A program made the translations under genes and the position numbers. 64,000 nt of DNA from Acidimicrobiia bacterium (GTDB lineage: Bacteria > Actinomycetota > Acidimicrobiia > Acidimicrobiales > Poriferisodalaceae), in NCBI GenBank assembly GCA_022821985.1, contig JAJECP010000024.1, positions 62,001 through 126,000 of the forward strand, read 5' to 3'. The notes under the pieces were generated by a model. That model worked only from the letters and a program-made list of their open reading frames with translations. It did not search any database and was not told the DNA's origin. Of the stretch, positions 34,461 to 42,500 are shown piece after piece. How positions within the stretch are numbered: the first letter of the stretch is position 1; each line of letters opens with the position of its first letter.

Positions 34461-34480
34461 GACGACGACTCACCGTCGTC
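34461..34480. promoter_or_regulatory. 20-bp inverted repeat upstream of the second Rieske gene
   Basis: GACGACG-ACTCAC-CGTCGTC is a perfect 7-6-7 palindrome, 24 bases before the Rieske start and about 60 bases after the acyl-CoA dehydrogenase stop. It is a plausible operator giving the Rieske and ligase genes their own control. Confidence 0.5.
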
Positions 34481-34542
34481 TATCAGGCGATGCTAAGAGG
34501 CTGAGCCGAAGGGCGAAGCCGTGGCCCGAGCGGTGCAGTCGG

Positions 34543-35661
34543 CTAGAGGCCGAGGGCGACGGCGGCTCGCTCGGTCTGGGCGTCGGTGTCGCCGTGGCTC
34601 AGGCAGAACGCCCGAGCGCGCCTGGTGTAGAGCTGCAGGTCGTACTCGGTCGTGTAGCCGATCGCCCCGTGGACGGTGTGGGCGGCATGGACCATGTCGA
34701 CCATCACCTCGTTCGCGAAGACCTTGGTGCCGGCCACCTCAAGGGTCGCTTCGCGCCCCTGGTCGAGCAGCCAGGCGGTCTCTGCGACCAGGAGCCGGCA
34801 GGCGTCGGTGTTGATGCGCATGTCGGCCAGCCGGTGGGCTACCGCCTGGTAGCTGCCGATCACCCGCCCGAACTGCTGACGGTTCGATGCGTACTCCGAC
34901 CCGAGCCGGATCATCGCTTCGCAGCAGCCGACCGCTTCAGCGGTGGCCAGGATCGTGGCCGCGTCCAATCCGGCGTCGATGGCCCGCTGCGCGGCGGGGC
35001 CGCGGGCCAGGACGGCGTCGGCGGGCACATCCACGTTGTCGAACTCGACGTGGAACAGCGGGTCGCCGCCCGTGGCGCCATGGCGAGCCCAGCTGACTCC
35101 TGCGGCGTCGCGGTCGACGGCGACGACCGCTGCTTCGCCGTCTGGTGTCGTCAGCGACACGAGCAGCACCTGCGCTACCGACGCGTACGGGACCATCGCC
35201 TTCGCGCCCGCGATCGTGGCACCGGCGTCGGTCTCGGTGAGGACGCTGGAAGGGGCGGATCGTTCGTCGCGCCCGACCACGTCGGCCAGTGCTGGCGTGA
35301 TCACTGCATCGCTCGCCGCGAGCCTGCTCAACAGATCGCGGGTCGCCGCTGTCGGCTCGACGGCCCGCAGGAAGGCCGCCGCGAAGCCGGCCGTGGCGAC
35401 CAGCGGCGTCGATGCGGCAGCCCGTCCGAGCTCCTCGGCAAGCACGCACAGGTCGGCAAGCCCGGCACCGCCCCCGCCGATGTCGTCGGGTAGCGCAAGG
35501 GCGGTCCAGCCGAGCTCGGCCATCTGGGCCCAGATCTCGGCGTGGACGCCGTCGGCACTCGCCTCGACCTCTCGCACCGTGTCGGCATCGAGCGAGTCGG
35601 CCAGAAAGCGCCGGGCGCCGTCTCGGATCATCTCTTGGGTGTCGCTGAGCATGAGGTCCAT
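34543..35661 (-). CDS. Acyl-CoA dehydrogenase (short, divergent type)
   Basis: A 372-residue flavoprotein of the acyl-CoA dehydrogenase family, which oxidises acyl-CoA to enoyl-CoA. The N-terminal helical domain, mid beta-domain (SSVLTETDAGATIAGAKAMVPYA) and C-terminal helices (ASNRQQFGRVIGSYQAVAHRLADM, TVHGAIGYTTEYDLQLYTRRA) are recognisable. The beta-domain is less conserved than in the neighbour. Such pairs often form heterodimers or heterotetramers in actinobacterial sterol and side-chain degradation (FadE pairs). Start ATG at 35661 is used, 11 bases after the partner gene. Confidence 0.88.
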   Translation of the reverse strand: MDLMLSDTQEMIRDGARRFLADSLDADTVREVEASADGVHAEIWAQMAELGWTALALPDDIGGGGAGLADLCVLAEELGRAAASTPLVATAGFAAAFLRAVEPTAATRDLLSRLAASDAVITPALADVVGRDERSAPSSVLTETDAGATIAGAKAMVPYASVAQVLLVSLTTPDGEAAVVAVDRDAAGVSWARHGATGGDPLFHVEFDNVDVPADAVLARGPAAQRAIDAGLDAATILATAEAVGCCEAMIRLGSEYASNRQQFGRVIGSYQAVAHRLADMRINTDACRLLVAETAWLLDQGREATLEVAGTKVFANEVMVDMVHAAHTVHGAIGYTTEYDLQLYTRRARAFCLSHGDTDAQTERAAVALGL

Positions 35662-35672
35662 GACAGTCGCTC

Positions 35673-36848
35673 CTACCGGGGCAGGCCGAGGCCGCGCTGG
35701 GCGATGATGTTGCGCTGGATCTCGTTGGTGCCCATGGCGATCGGCTGCGGGATGCTGTGGACCCAGTGATCGTTCATGAGCCCGTCGAGCGGGGCGCAAC
35801 CGTCACCGGTCGTGAGCTGTCCGCGGGCGCCCACCATGTCGAGGCCGATATTGCCGATCAAGATGTTCAGCTCCGACGAGAAGACCTTGCTCACGGCGGG
35901 GTCGACGTCGTTGGCGTCGCCCGCCGCCATGGCCGAGACGATGCGGTAGCACAACAACCGCGCTGCCCGGTATCGGGCCTGCAGCCGTACCAAACCCGAC
36001 CGCACCGACGGACGCATGGCCAGTGGTTGGCCGTTCTCGTCCTTCGTCGTGATCGCGTACTCGATCAGAGCGTCGAGCAGCACCTTCACCCGCGCATGAA
36101 GCGCAGCCCCCACCCGCTCATGGGCCAGTGTCGACATCGCGACTCGCCAACCGTCGCCACGCGGGCCCACCAAGCAGTCATAGGGCACCTCGACGTCGTC
36201 GAAGAACACCTCGTTGAACTCCTTGGGACCACCCATCGAGTCGATCGGCCGAACCGTGATCCCCGGCGTGTTCATGTCGACCAGGAGCATCGACAGACCC
36301 TGGTGCTTGCGCTCACCCGGATCTGTTCGGCACAGCAACAAGCACCAGTCCGCAGCAGTCGCGTAGCTGGTCCAGATCTTCTGACCGTTCACCAGGAAAC
36401 ACCCGTCGGCGTCGGTCGCCTTCGTCGACAGCGCAGCCAGATCGGAGCCGGCCTCGGGCTCGGAGAACCCCTGGCACCACATGACCTCGCCCGCAGCCAT
36501 CGGCTTGAGGAACCGCTCCTGCTGGTCGGCGGTGCCGAACTCCATCAGCATCGGCCCGATGTAGTTCAGGCTCATGTACTGCGGACCACGGGGCTCACCG
36601 GCCGCCCACATCTCCTCGCGCACCACCATCTGGCTCCACACGTCGGCGTCGACGCCACCGTGCTCGACCGGCCACGACATCGTCAGCCAATCCCGCTCCG
36701 CCAACTTCATGCAGAACTCTCGGGTGAACGGATAGATGCGGTCGTCGTCGTGAAACAGGCCCTTCCACCACTCAGGCAGCTCAGCGTCCATGAACGCACG
36801 CAGCTCCGCCCGAAACCGCTCCGCCTCAGCCGGGAATTCGAACTCCAT
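35673..36848 (-). CDS. Acyl-CoA dehydrogenase (canonical partner)
   Basis: A 391-residue acyl-CoA dehydrogenase with the FAD-binding beta-domain WCQGFSEPEAGSDLAALSTKA, DGCFLVNGQKIWTSYA, and a C-terminal end NEIQRNIIAQRGLGLPR typical of FadE enzymes in actinobacteria. The ATG at 36848 has GAGGAGGTG just upstream. Together with the adjacent short partner it probably forms an alpha2-beta2 enzyme. It is the first gene of a minus-strand operon that also includes the Rieske oxygenase and GS-like ligase. Confidence 0.92.
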   Translation of the reverse strand: MEFEFPAEAERFRAELRAFMDAELPEWWKGLFHDDDRIYPFTREFCMKLAERDWLTMSWPVEHGGVDADVWSQMVVREEMWAAGEPRGPQYMSLNYIGPMLMEFGTADQQERFLKPMAAGEVMWCQGFSEPEAGSDLAALSTKATDADGCFLVNGQKIWTSYATAADWCLLLCRTDPGERKHQGLSMLLVDMNTPGITVRPIDSMGGPKEFNEVFFDDVEVPYDCLVGPRGDGWRVAMSTLAHERVGAALHARVKVLLDALIEYAITTKDENGQPLAMRPSVRSGLVRLQARYRAARLLCYRIVSAMAAGDANDVDPAVSKVFSSELNILIGNIGLDMVGARGQLTTGDGCAPLDGLMNDHWVHSIPQPIAMGTNEIQRNIIAQRGLGLPR

Positions 36849-36891
36849 CCCCCACCTCCTCAGCGAAGAACGCCGGCAGCGGAGATCGATG

Positions 36892-36909
36892 CCGTACGAC
36901 GACGTACGG
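36892..36909. promoter_or_regulatory. 18-bp inverted repeat in the acyl-CoA dehydrogenase promoter
   Basis: CCGTACG-ACGA-CGTACGG is a perfect 7-4-7 palindrome 43 bases before the dehydrogenase start and in the divergent region shared with the PhyH-like gene. Its form suits a TetR-type repressor of lipid or steroid catabolism. No regulator gene is adjacent. The rest of the 245-base intergenic region shows nothing further that I can support. Confidence 0.55.
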
Positions 36910-37093
36910 TATTGCGGCACCGAACTCACTGCGAGTTGTGCAGGGGCCGACAGCACACCAGCGGTCACCCTGAGCTGATCCGACTCAGATCACGGCGGAC
37001 CAAGCGCCTCTGGTCTTCGTGGGCGTCCAGGCGATTGGTAGTTTCGGCGACGAACCAGGCCGACCTGTCACGACGGGCTAGGAGAGGGACGCG

Positions 37094-37936
37094 ATGCCGA
37101 AGCACCTGACCGACGCCCAGATCCGCCACTACCGCGACCGCGGCTACGTCTCGCCGGTCGATCTTCTGACCGAGAGCGAGGCCGCCGAGGCGCGTGCGAA
37201 GCTCGAGGCCTACGAGGCTGAGAGCGGCGGCCCACTCGGCGGCGCTCAGCGTGCCGGCGGTCATCTGCTGTGGACGTGGCTCGATGAACTCATGCGCCAC
37301 GAGACCCTGCTCGACGCGGTCGAGGACCTGATCGGCCCGGACATCCTGTGCTGGAACTCGATCTTCTGGATCAAGGAGGCGGGTTCGCCCAGCTACGTCG
37401 GCTGGCACCAGGACCTCGAGTACTGGGGACTCGACAATGACGAGCTCGTCAGCGCGTGGATCGCACTCTCACCCGCTTCCGAGGAGGCCGGTGCGATGTC
37501 GGTTCTCCCCGGAAGCCACCGAGAACTTCTCGACCACGACGAGACCTACCACGCGGACAACATGCTGACGCGGGGCCAGGAGCTCAAGATCGACGTCTCC
37601 GAGCGAGAGGTCGCCTCGATGGCTCTCGAGCCCGGCCAGATGTCCATGCACAACGTGCGGCTCGCACACGGATCGGGGCCGAACACCACCGCAGACCGTC
37701 GCATCGGCGTGTCGCTGCAGTACATGCCCACCCGGACCAGGCAGCGCCTCGTCGACTGGGACTTCGCCACCCTCGTCCGCGGCACTGACGACTACGGGAA
37801 CTTCGAGCTGACCCCGCGACCGCAGCGAGACTTCGACCCGGTCGCCGTGGAGTTCCACCAGCGAGCCGGCGTGGCACTGCGCGAACTGCTCTACCAGGGT
37901 GCTGAGCGTCCGCCCGAACGGGCCCCGACGCTGTAG
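37094..37936 (+). CDS. Phytanoyl-CoA dioxygenase (PhyH) family protein
   Basis: A 280-residue Fe(II)/2-oxoglutarate dioxygenase. The iron triad is visible as HxD in GWHQDLEYW and the distal His in VRLAHGSGPN, with an Arg for 2-oxoglutarate in ADRRIGVSLQ. FxxxGYV near residue 18 is the usual start of the family. GGAGAGGG precedes the ATG. It is divergent from the acyl-CoA dehydrogenase operon and may share its regulation; substrates in this family range widely, so none is assigned. Confidence 0.88.
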   Translation: MPKHLTDAQIRHYRDRGYVSPVDLLTESEAAEARAKLEAYEAESGGPLGGAQRAGGHLLWTWLDELMRHETLLDAVEDLIGPDILCWNSIFWIKEAGSPSYVGWHQDLEYWGLDNDELVSAWIALSPASEEAGAMSVLPGSHRELLDHDETYHADNMLTRGQELKIDVSEREVASMALEPGQMSMHNVRLAHGSGPNTTADRRIGVSLQYMPTRTRQRLVDWDFATLVRGTDDYGNFELTPRPQRDFDPVAVEFHQRAGVALRELLYQGAERPPERAPTL

Positions 37937-37954
37937 CTGCGCCCTGATGGTTCG

Positions 37955-38038
37955 TGTCGGAGGGGGGACTTGAACCCCCACACCCTTTCGGGCACTAGAT
38001 CCTTAATCTAGCGCGTCTGCCAATTCCGCCACTCCGAC
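37955..38038 (-). tRNA. tRNA-Leu, anticodon AAG
   Basis: An 84-base type II tRNA. The acceptor stem GTCGGAG/CTCCGAC pairs fully, the D-arm reads GCGGAATTGGCAGACGC, and there is a long variable arm with a CCC-GAAA-GGG hairpin and a T-arm GGGGGTTCAAGTCCCCC. The anticodon stem CTAGA/TCTAG leaves the loop TTAAGGA, giving anticodon AAG (38002-38004) after U33, followed by G37, which is usual after G36. A34 would need conversion to inosine to read CUC as well as CUU. CCA is not encoded. Confidence 0.9.
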
Positions 38039-38119
38039 TGAACGCCCCAAAACCGGCCGTTGGGCAGCCATTTCGGGGCGCATCAGCATAGCGCTGCAGG
38101 GTCAGATATTCGGCGGGGA

Positions 38120-38959
38120 TCAGGCCTTGCTGATCGCCGTCGCGAGGGCATCGAGGCGCACCGGATCCAGCTCGCCCCGCCACGACCACACCACGATGTC
38201 GACCCCCGCGTCGAAGAAGTCCTGCGCGCCCGCGACTGCCTTGTCGACATCACCACCGGCCTCGAAACCGAGGTGGATCGACCGGTCTATCTCGGCCTCG
38301 TCGCGCCCGACGCGCTCGCAGTGCGCCCGCAAGACCTCGTCGAGCTCCCGCCACGCAGCGACATCAGGAGGGAACGTCATGTCCCACTGGTCGGCGCACT
38401 TGGCCGCCGTTCGCAGCGTCCGCACCCGACCCTGCCCGCCGATCACGATCGGGATGCGCTCCTGGATCGGCTTGGGCTCGCACCAGGCATCGGTGAGCTC
38501 GAAGAACCGGCCCTTGTGGGTGGTCGTTGTCTCGGTCAGCAGCTTGACGATCACCTCCATGCCCTCCTCGAGCCGATCCGACCGGTCGCGCAGCGGCCCG
38601 AGCTCGATGCCGTACGCATCGCTCTCCATGAAGTTCCAGCCGGCGCCCATCCCCAGCTCGAAGCGGCCGTTCGAGATGTGGTCGAGCGTGGCCGCCATGT
38701 TCGCCGTGACCGCTGGATGACGGTGGTGCATGCCGTTGACCATCGCTCCGAGGCGGATCCGGGTAGTGGCCTGCGCCAAACCCGCCAGCATCGTCCAGCC
38801 CTCCAGGTTGGGACCGTCGTAGGGGGGCGCCAGGGGATAGAAGTGGTCCCAGTTCCACGCCGACTCGAACACCTCGATCTCATCGGCGGCCTGCCAGATG
38901 GCCAGATACTCGGGCCACGTGGCGTGGTGCGGCGGTGTCTTGATTGCGTGACGTCCCAT
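38120..38959 (-). CDS. Luciferase-like (LLM) F420- or flavin-dependent oxidoreductase
   Basis: A 279-residue bacterial-luciferase-fold oxidoreductase. Markers are EVFESAWNWDHFYPL, ATTRIRLGAMVNGMHHRHPAVTANMAATLDHISNGRFELGMGAG (given in the family as one continuous block near residues 66-110) and PIVIGGQGRVRTLRTAAKCAD. In actinobacteria most such proteins use coenzyme F420. The ATG at 38959 has AAGGAG ahead; a longer frame is less likely. It is divergent from the D-aminoacylase-like gene. The substrate is not readable. Confidence 0.87.
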   Translation of the reverse strand: MGRHAIKTPPHHATWPEYLAIWQAADEIEVFESAWNWDHFYPLAPPYDGPNLEGWTMLAGLAQATTRIRLGAMVNGMHHRHPAVTANMAATLDHISNGRFELGMGAGWNFMESDAYGIELGPLRDRSDRLEEGMEVIVKLLTETTTTHKGRFFELTDAWCEPKPIQERIPIVIGGQGRVRTLRTAAKCADQWDMTFPPDVAAWRELDEVLRAHCERVGRDEAEIDRSIHLGFEAGGDVDKAVAGAQDFFDAGVDIVVWSWRGELDPVRLDALATAISKA

Positions 38960-39078
38960 GAGGGCTCCTTGTCGCAGGCGGCTCGAACCATACGTGACGA
39001 GGCCGCCGAGCACGAGGACGGCGAACCGAACTGTGGTGAACTCGCGACCTCGACCGGCCTGGGAAGGGACTCCCCGCA

Positions 39079-40545
39079 GTGGCAGACAGCGTGGATCTGA
39101 TCATTCGCAACGCCCGCCTGATCGACGGCACGGGCGCGCCGTCGGCCCATGGCGACATCGCCATCAACGATGACCGGATCGCCGAGCTTGGCGATCTGCG
39201 CGAGACCACTGGGGCGACCGAGATAGACGCCGGTGGCAAGGCAGTGGCTCCTGGGTTCATCGACGTGCACACACACGACGACCGCGCGCTGCTGGTCGAC
39301 CCGTTGATGGCGCCCAAGGTCAGCCAGGGCGTGACCACCGTCGTCACCGGCAATTGCGGAGTCAGCCTGGCCCCTCTGCGGACTGCCCGACGCCCGCCCG
39401 CACCGCTCGATCTCGTGTGCCCCGACGCCGAGGGCTTCTTTGCAGAATTCGGCGACTACCTCGCTGCGCTCGATGCTGAGCCTGCGGCAGTCAACGCGCT
39501 CTGCCAGGTCGGCCACGCCTCGCTGCGAGTGGAGGCCATGGACACGCTGGATCGCCCTGCGACCGCAGGTGAGATCTCGGCCATGCGACGGCGCTTGGAA
39601 CGAGCGCTGGAAGACGGCGCCATCGGCCTGTCGACGGGGCTGTTCTATGCCCCGGCCAACGCAGCTCCGACCGACGAGATCATCGAACTGGCGCAAGCTG
39701 TCCGGGCCGCAGGCGGCATCCACACAACCCATATGCGCGACGAGGGGGACGGGGTCAGCGAGTCACTGGAAGAGACGTTCACCATCGGCCGTACCGCAGA
39801 CGTTCCCGTGGTGATCTCCCACCACAAATGTGCCGGGCAGGCCAACTTCGGCCGCTCGGCAGAGACCTTGGCGCAGATCGATGCTGCTCGACAGCGCCAG
39901 GCAGTCAGCCTCGACGCCTACCCCTACATCGCCAGCTCGACGACGTTGGCGTCAGGACGACGACTCGGTGCCAGCAGAGTGCTGGTGACCTGGTCGGCGC
40001 CGCATCCTGAAGCAGCAGGGCGGGACCTGAACGAGGTCGCCGCCGACATGGGTCTCGACCTCGCAGACACCGTCGATGCCCTGATGCCCGCCGGCGGGAT
40101 CTTCTTCATGATGGACGAGTCCGACGTGCGCCGCATCCTGGCGTACCACGGCACCATGATCGGCTCGGATGGCCTGCCGCACGACGAATTCCCGCACCCG
40201 CGGCTGTGGGGCACCTTCCCGCGGGTGCTCGGCCACTATGCACGCGAGGAGGGCCTCTTCTCGCTGGAAGAAGCGGTGCACAAGATGACCGGCCTGCCGG
40301 CCCGACACTTCGGTCTCACGGGCAGGGGGGTGCTCACGCCCGGAGCGATGGCCGATTTGGTGGTCTTCGACCCCGAGACGGTGATCGACACCGCCACCTT
40401 CGAGCAGCCGAAGCAGCCGGCCCGCGGCATCGAACTCGTCGTGGTCAACGGCCGGACGGTCTGGCGTGATGGCGCCAGCACCGGCGCGCGACCCGGCCGG
40501 GCGATCAGGCGAGGAGCGGTCCCGCCGCCGACACGCGAGCGGTAG
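39079..40545 (+). CDS. N-acyl-D-amino-acid deacylase (D-aminoacylase) family amidohydrolase
   Basis: A 488-residue amidohydrolase-superfamily enzyme. The barrel metal ligands appear as HTHDD near residue 70, the family Cys in TGNCG, ISHHK, and SDGLPHDEFPHPRLWGTFPRVLGHY near the C-terminal third, which is diagnostic for D-aminoacylases. The reaction is release of an acyl group from an N-acyl-D-amino acid, or of a similar amide. GTG start with AAGGG about 15 bases upstream. It converges with secG. Confidence 0.9.
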   Translation: MADSVDLIIRNARLIDGTGAPSAHGDIAINDDRIAELGDLRETTGATEIDAGGKAVAPGFIDVHTHDDRALLVDPLMAPKVSQGVTTVVTGNCGVSLAPLRTARRPPAPLDLVCPDAEGFFAEFGDYLAALDAEPAAVNALCQVGHASLRVEAMDTLDRPATAGEISAMRRRLERALEDGAIGLSTGLFYAPANAAPTDEIIELAQAVRAAGGIHTTHMRDEGDGVSESLEETFTIGRTADVPVVISHHKCAGQANFGRSAETLAQIDAARQRQAVSLDAYPYIASSTTLASGRRLGASRVLVTWSAPHPEAAGRDLNEVAADMGLDLADTVDALMPAGGIFFMMDESDVRRILAYHGTMIGSDGLPHDEFPHPRLWGTFPRVLGHYAREEGLFSLEEAVHKMTGLPARHFGLTGRGVLTPGAMADLVVFDPETVIDTATFEQPKQPARGIELVVVNGRTVWRDGASTGARPGRAIRRGAVPPPTRER

Positions 40546-40555
40546 GCCCGCGCCG

Positions 40556-40783
40556 CTAGGCGAGCAAGAGGCCGAGTATCAGCGTGGTGAAGCCGAAGGA
40601 GACCGCCACCACCACCGTGATGCGGCTGAGGTTCTTCTCGGCCACCGTCGAGCCCGCTGCGGTGGATCCCACGGTGCCGCCGAACATGTCGGACACGCCG
40701 CCGCCACGGCCGCTGTGCAGCAGCACCAAGCCGATCAGCCCGAAGGCCGACAGCAGGTGAATCGCACCGACAATCCACGTCAT
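40556..40783 (-). CDS. secG: Protein-export membrane protein SecG
   Basis: A 75-residue SecG with two membrane helices (about 3-22 and 52-73) joined by the conserved loop LLHSGRGGGVSDMFGG. It supports the SecYEG channel. The ATG at 40783 is chosen by the hydrophobic first helix; an upstream extension of the frame is noise. In many actinobacteria secG directly follows tpiA; here tpiA is more than 12 kb away, so the gene has moved. Confidence 0.9.
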   Translation of the reverse strand: MTWIVGAIHLLSAFGLIGLVLLHSGRGGGVSDMFGGTVGSTAAGSTVAEKNLSRITVVVAVSFGFTTLILGLLLA

Positions 40784-40838
40784 CACGGCTGTCGAGGCTA
40801 CCGGCACCCATCGCCGGGCCCGAGCGGGGATTGGGCGA

Positions 40839-42434
40839 TTACGGGCGGATCGGGTGGGTGATGGGGATGCTGCCCTTGGCGCCGGGCACCCACCCCTCGA
40901 TGATGGCGCTGAAGCCGCCCGCTCCCCCGCCGGCGCGCACCACCATGGGCGACCACGGCGGCAGCTTGCGCAAGCCCCCGCTGGCAGTGCCCTCCGACGA
41001 ACCGAACACGTGCCCGCCGTCGGTTGGGACGCCGCTGTCACCATCGCCGTCGGCGTCAGCAGTGCCCCTCAGGTGCTGCACGAACGACGCAGGCAGCCCC
41101 TCCTCGATGCCCCCGGCACCACACGAGGCGAAGTCGAGATCCATCTGCAGCAGCGGATCCAGCTCGTCGTAGAAGCGCTCCTTGGTCCAGCCAGAATCGG
41201 CGAACGTCGACATGTGCTCGGGCGTCATCACCACCATCGCCTCGGCCGGCAGCTTCCGGTTGCCCACGCACAGGAGCTGCTGGGCGAGCGTGCGGATCAG
41301 CGAGCCGGGCGTGCGCGACACCTGGTCGATGCAACCGACCGGACCATGCCCGGCGAACAGCGTCACCGTGTCCTGCCCGGGCTCGAACCCGCGGGTCACC
41401 GACAGCGGCGGCCAGCCGTCGGGCAGCCCCTCCTCGTCTTCGGCGAAGCACCAGCCGACTTTCGATGGCGACCCGAGCGCCGAGCGGTCGATGCCGCCGA
41501 TGCCGGGCTTGCCGCCGCCGACGTTGCGAATCACGAGCTGCAGGGCCCGCCCGATAGTGGAGTTGGCGCGATTGCCCTGGCCGAGGGCGTTCTTGTCGGT
41601 GTTCATGCCGATGCGATGCCGGATCGGGCCGTTCACGATCACGATCGGCCCTGAGAACCACAGCGTGCACAGCAGGCCGTGCATGTTGAACGTGTCGGTA
41701 CAGGCAGCTTCGACCGCGGCCAGCACCACGGGCAGGTACTCGGGCTTGCAGCCCGCCATGACGGCGTTGACCGCCACCTTCTCCACCGTGCATTCGGCCA
41801 GCGTCGGCGGCACCACCGCGACGATCTCGTCGGGCGCGCGGCTCGTTCCCGCCAGCATGGCAGCCACCCGTGCCTCGGTTGGCGGCACCACCGGCAGCCC
41901 GTCAGACCAGCCGCGGTCGTACGCCGCCTCGACGGGGTCCTCCGCCGAAGCCAGCTCCACCTTGCGGCTCGCGAACGCGGTGGCGCCGAAACGCAACGCC
42001 AGCTCATCTGCCAGCAACGGGTCGACCGACATCGAGCCGCAGCCCGGTCGCATTTCCGGCAGCTGGGCGCCCAGATCGTCGGCGCCGCTGAGCGCCTGCC
42101 AGCTCGTGCGATCCCAGCCCACGGTGCGCGCCATCTCACGGCCGTCCATCACCGCCATGAGCGTCGGCACAGTGTCGATCTCGTGGTGCCACGACATTGC
42201 CAAGTCGTGGTCGTGCACCACCTCGGAAGACTGCCCGCCGAGCCCAGCCATGAACTCGGGATCGTCCTGGGTGAACACCGTCAGGCGAGTGCCGCTACGC
42301 ACGGCGTGGTCGACGAGTTCGGCGAGCACCGGCTCCACGTCGCGACAGGTGGGGCAATCGCGTTTCACAAACGCCACGAGGCCATCGCGCAGACTCGGCA
42401 TCTCGGCGGCGGTGGACGATTCTTCAGCAGACAC
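40839..42434 (-). CDS. Thioredoxin-domain fusion protein of unknown function
   Basis: A 531-residue protein. Residues 1-115 form a thioredoxin-like domain with the active site CPTC in LVAFVKRDCPTCRDVEPVL and the cis-Pro loop DTVPTLM. A Cys-containing link PGCGSMS follows. The large second domain starts YDRGWSDGLPVVPPTEARV and includes HRIGMNTDKNALGQGNRANSTIGRA near its middle and several Gly-rich loops. I do not recognise this domain with a named reaction. Similar DRGWxDGLPVVPPT proteins occur in environmental bacteria. Redox handling of a bound small molecule is conceivable. No signal peptide is seen. Confidence 0.75.
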   Translation of the reverse strand: MSAEESSTAAEMPSLRDGLVAFVKRDCPTCRDVEPVLAELVDHAVRSGTRLTVFTQDDPEFMAGLGGQSSEVVHDHDLAMSWHHEIDTVPTLMAVMDGREMARTVGWDRTSWQALSGADDLGAQLPEMRPGCGSMSVDPLLADELALRFGATAFASRKVELASAEDPVEAAYDRGWSDGLPVVPPTEARVAAMLAGTSRAPDEIVAVVPPTLAECTVEKVAVNAVMAGCKPEYLPVVLAAVEAACTDTFNMHGLLCTLWFSGPIVIVNGPIRHRIGMNTDKNALGQGNRANSTIGRALQLVIRNVGGGKPGIGGIDRSALGSPSKVGWCFAEDEEGLPDGWPPLSVTRGFEPGQDTVTLFAGHGPVGCIDQVSRTPGSLIRTLAQQLLCVGNRKLPAEAMVVMTPEHMSTFADSGWTKERFYDELDPLLQMDLDFASCGAGGIEEGLPASFVQHLRGTADADGDGDSGVPTDGGHVFGSSEGTASGGLRKLPPWSPMVVRAGGGAGGFSAIIEGWVPGAKGSIPITHPIRP

Positions 42435-42500
42435 GCTGAGACTCTAGGTCTGAGCCGCTACCCGCGGCCTCCCGGCCGGCGCCGGCGCACGAGCGATCCG

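Noticed and set aside
33178-35493. 771-codon plus-strand frame over the second Rieske and acyl-CoA dehydrogenase genes
   Set aside because: Spans two real minus-strand genes and their intergenic region, and carries no domain.
37990-38015. Anticodon TAA for the tRNA-Leu
   Set aside because: The full 5-bp stem CTAGA/TCTAG puts AAG, not TAA, at positions 34-36.
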